Source: Candidatus Lokiarchaeota archaeon
GTDB taxonomy: Archaea > Asgardarchaeota > Thorarchaeia > Thorarchaeales > Thorarchaeaceae
NCBI GenBank assembly: GCA_014730275.1
Contig: WJIL01000060.1
Coordinates: 1 to 50,779, forward strand
Direction of reading: 5' to 3'
Length of the DNA stretch: 50,779 bases
The notes under the pieces were generated by a model. The model was not told the DNA's origin. It searched no databases and was given only the letters and a program-made list of their open reading frames with translations. Positions 50,381 to 50,779 of this stretch are shown piece by piece (the first letter of the stretch is position 1; the number at the start of each line of letters is the position of its first letter). A program made the translations under genes and the position numbers.

Positions 50381-50779
50381 ATGACCAATGACTATGTCAT
50401 CTCAGTTACAGAGATTACCAAGACATTTGGGGATCTTAAAGCACTAGACAGTTTCTCATTGGATATAGAACCGGGTATCTTTGGGCTCATTGGTCCCAAT
50501 GGTGCTGGCAAGACAACACTACTCCGTATACTACTTGGACTGGCTAAGCCAGACAGAGGTTCTGCAGAGATCTTGGGAAACGATGTCTCAGATGATTCAT
50601 TGAACTACTTACCATACGTTGGAGTGTTACACGAGCACCCCTATTTTTCACCTTCAATGACTCCTCGACAATACTTAGAGGACATTGGTGCACTCTACTC
50701 CACGAGTGTACCTGCAGAGGACCTTCTCTCAATGGTAAAACTCCTAGATGCAGCAGACAGAAAGATTGGCCATCTCTCA
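50381..50779 (+). CDS. ABC transporter ATP-binding protein (runs off the window end)
   Basis: ATG at 50381 opens 133 codons without a stop to the window edge. Walker A is GPNGAGKT (residues 38-45) in LIGPNGAGKTTLLRILLGL, preceded by LKALDSFSLDIEPG. The segment VGVLHEHPYF occupies the Q-loop position, with His where Gln is usual. The frame ends at IGHLS, the start of the signature motif. This type (ABC-2 or drug/antibiotic exporters) usually has a membrane partner downstream. The 237-bp gap before it has no gene. Confidence 0.93.
   Translation, partial: MTNDYVISVTEITKTFGDLKALDSFSLDIEPGIFGLIGPNGAGKTTLLRILLGLAKPDRGSAEILGNDVSDDSLNYLPYVGVLHEHPYFSPSMTPRQYLEDIGALYSTSVPAEDLLSMVKLLDAADRKIGHLS

Overview
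The window looks like archaeal chromosome, most likely from an Asgard-type archaeon close to Thorarchaeota. Evidence for archaea: two full-length TFB (TFIIB-like) genes, TATA-like boxes with short leaders, hairpin plus oligo-T terminators, an ADP-forming acyl-CoA synthetase subunit, a probable 2-phosphoglycerate kinase and a group 3b-type [NiFe] hydrogenase. The Asgard placement is inference. It rests on the mix of a leucine-rich-repeat protein, bacterial-type MutS/MutL, very large Trp/Tyr-rich glycoprotein-like surface proteins and many TPR proteins. No rRNA, tRNA or CRISPR array was seen.

Layout. 1-223 is the 5' end of a ferritin gene (minus). 402-9228 (plus) holds a many-pass membrane protein with a SpoIIM-like end and a 1959-residue cell-surface protein. 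9313-22908 is a long minus-strand block. In transcription order it reads: two VIT1/CCC1-like membrane proteins, mutS, a phosphodiesterase-superfamily protein, a Gfo/Idh/MocA dehydrogenase, ribulose-phosphate 3-epimerase, an LRR protein, a short transaldolase, a YtcJ-like amidohydrolase, mutL and a small YbjN-like protein. 22993-27832 carries a six-repeat beta-flower-like protein, an acyl-CoA synthetase alpha subunit, a ferredoxin, a 2-phosphoglycerate-kinase-like protein, an OB-fold protein and an aminotransferase. 28038-32026 is a four-gene hydrogenase operon (beta, gamma, delta, alpha), followed by a stand-alone response regulator receiver and a zinc-ribbon membrane protein. 34668-41968 holds a CoA-disulfide-reductase-like flavoprotein, a four-pass membrane protein, a macrodomain protein with a divergent overlapping partner, a cytidine-deaminase-like enzyme, and two TFB genes flanking a Nudix hydrolase. 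42076-44932 is a ferrous-iron uptake operon with FeoB split into separate G-domain and membrane-gate proteins, plus a FeoC-like regulator and a small membrane protein. 45255-49261 is a run of overlapping toroid/TPR genes, the first apparently broken by a +1 frameshift and the last running into a transposase remnant. The window ends with a small secreted protein and the start of an ABC-transporter ATPase.

The genes suggest an anaerobe that handles H2/NAD(P)H through a soluble hydrogenase, makes ATP from acyl-CoA and has an active Fe(II) economy. The most interesting regulatory signal is a similar 16-bp dyad (GTTAR-N6-YTAAC) close upstream of both ferritin and feoB, a candidate shared iron operator. 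A second is the hydrogenase promoter, which carries three helically phased 10-bp repeats and a perfect 7-3-7 palindrome. All functions are read from the translated sequence by eye; no database search was run.
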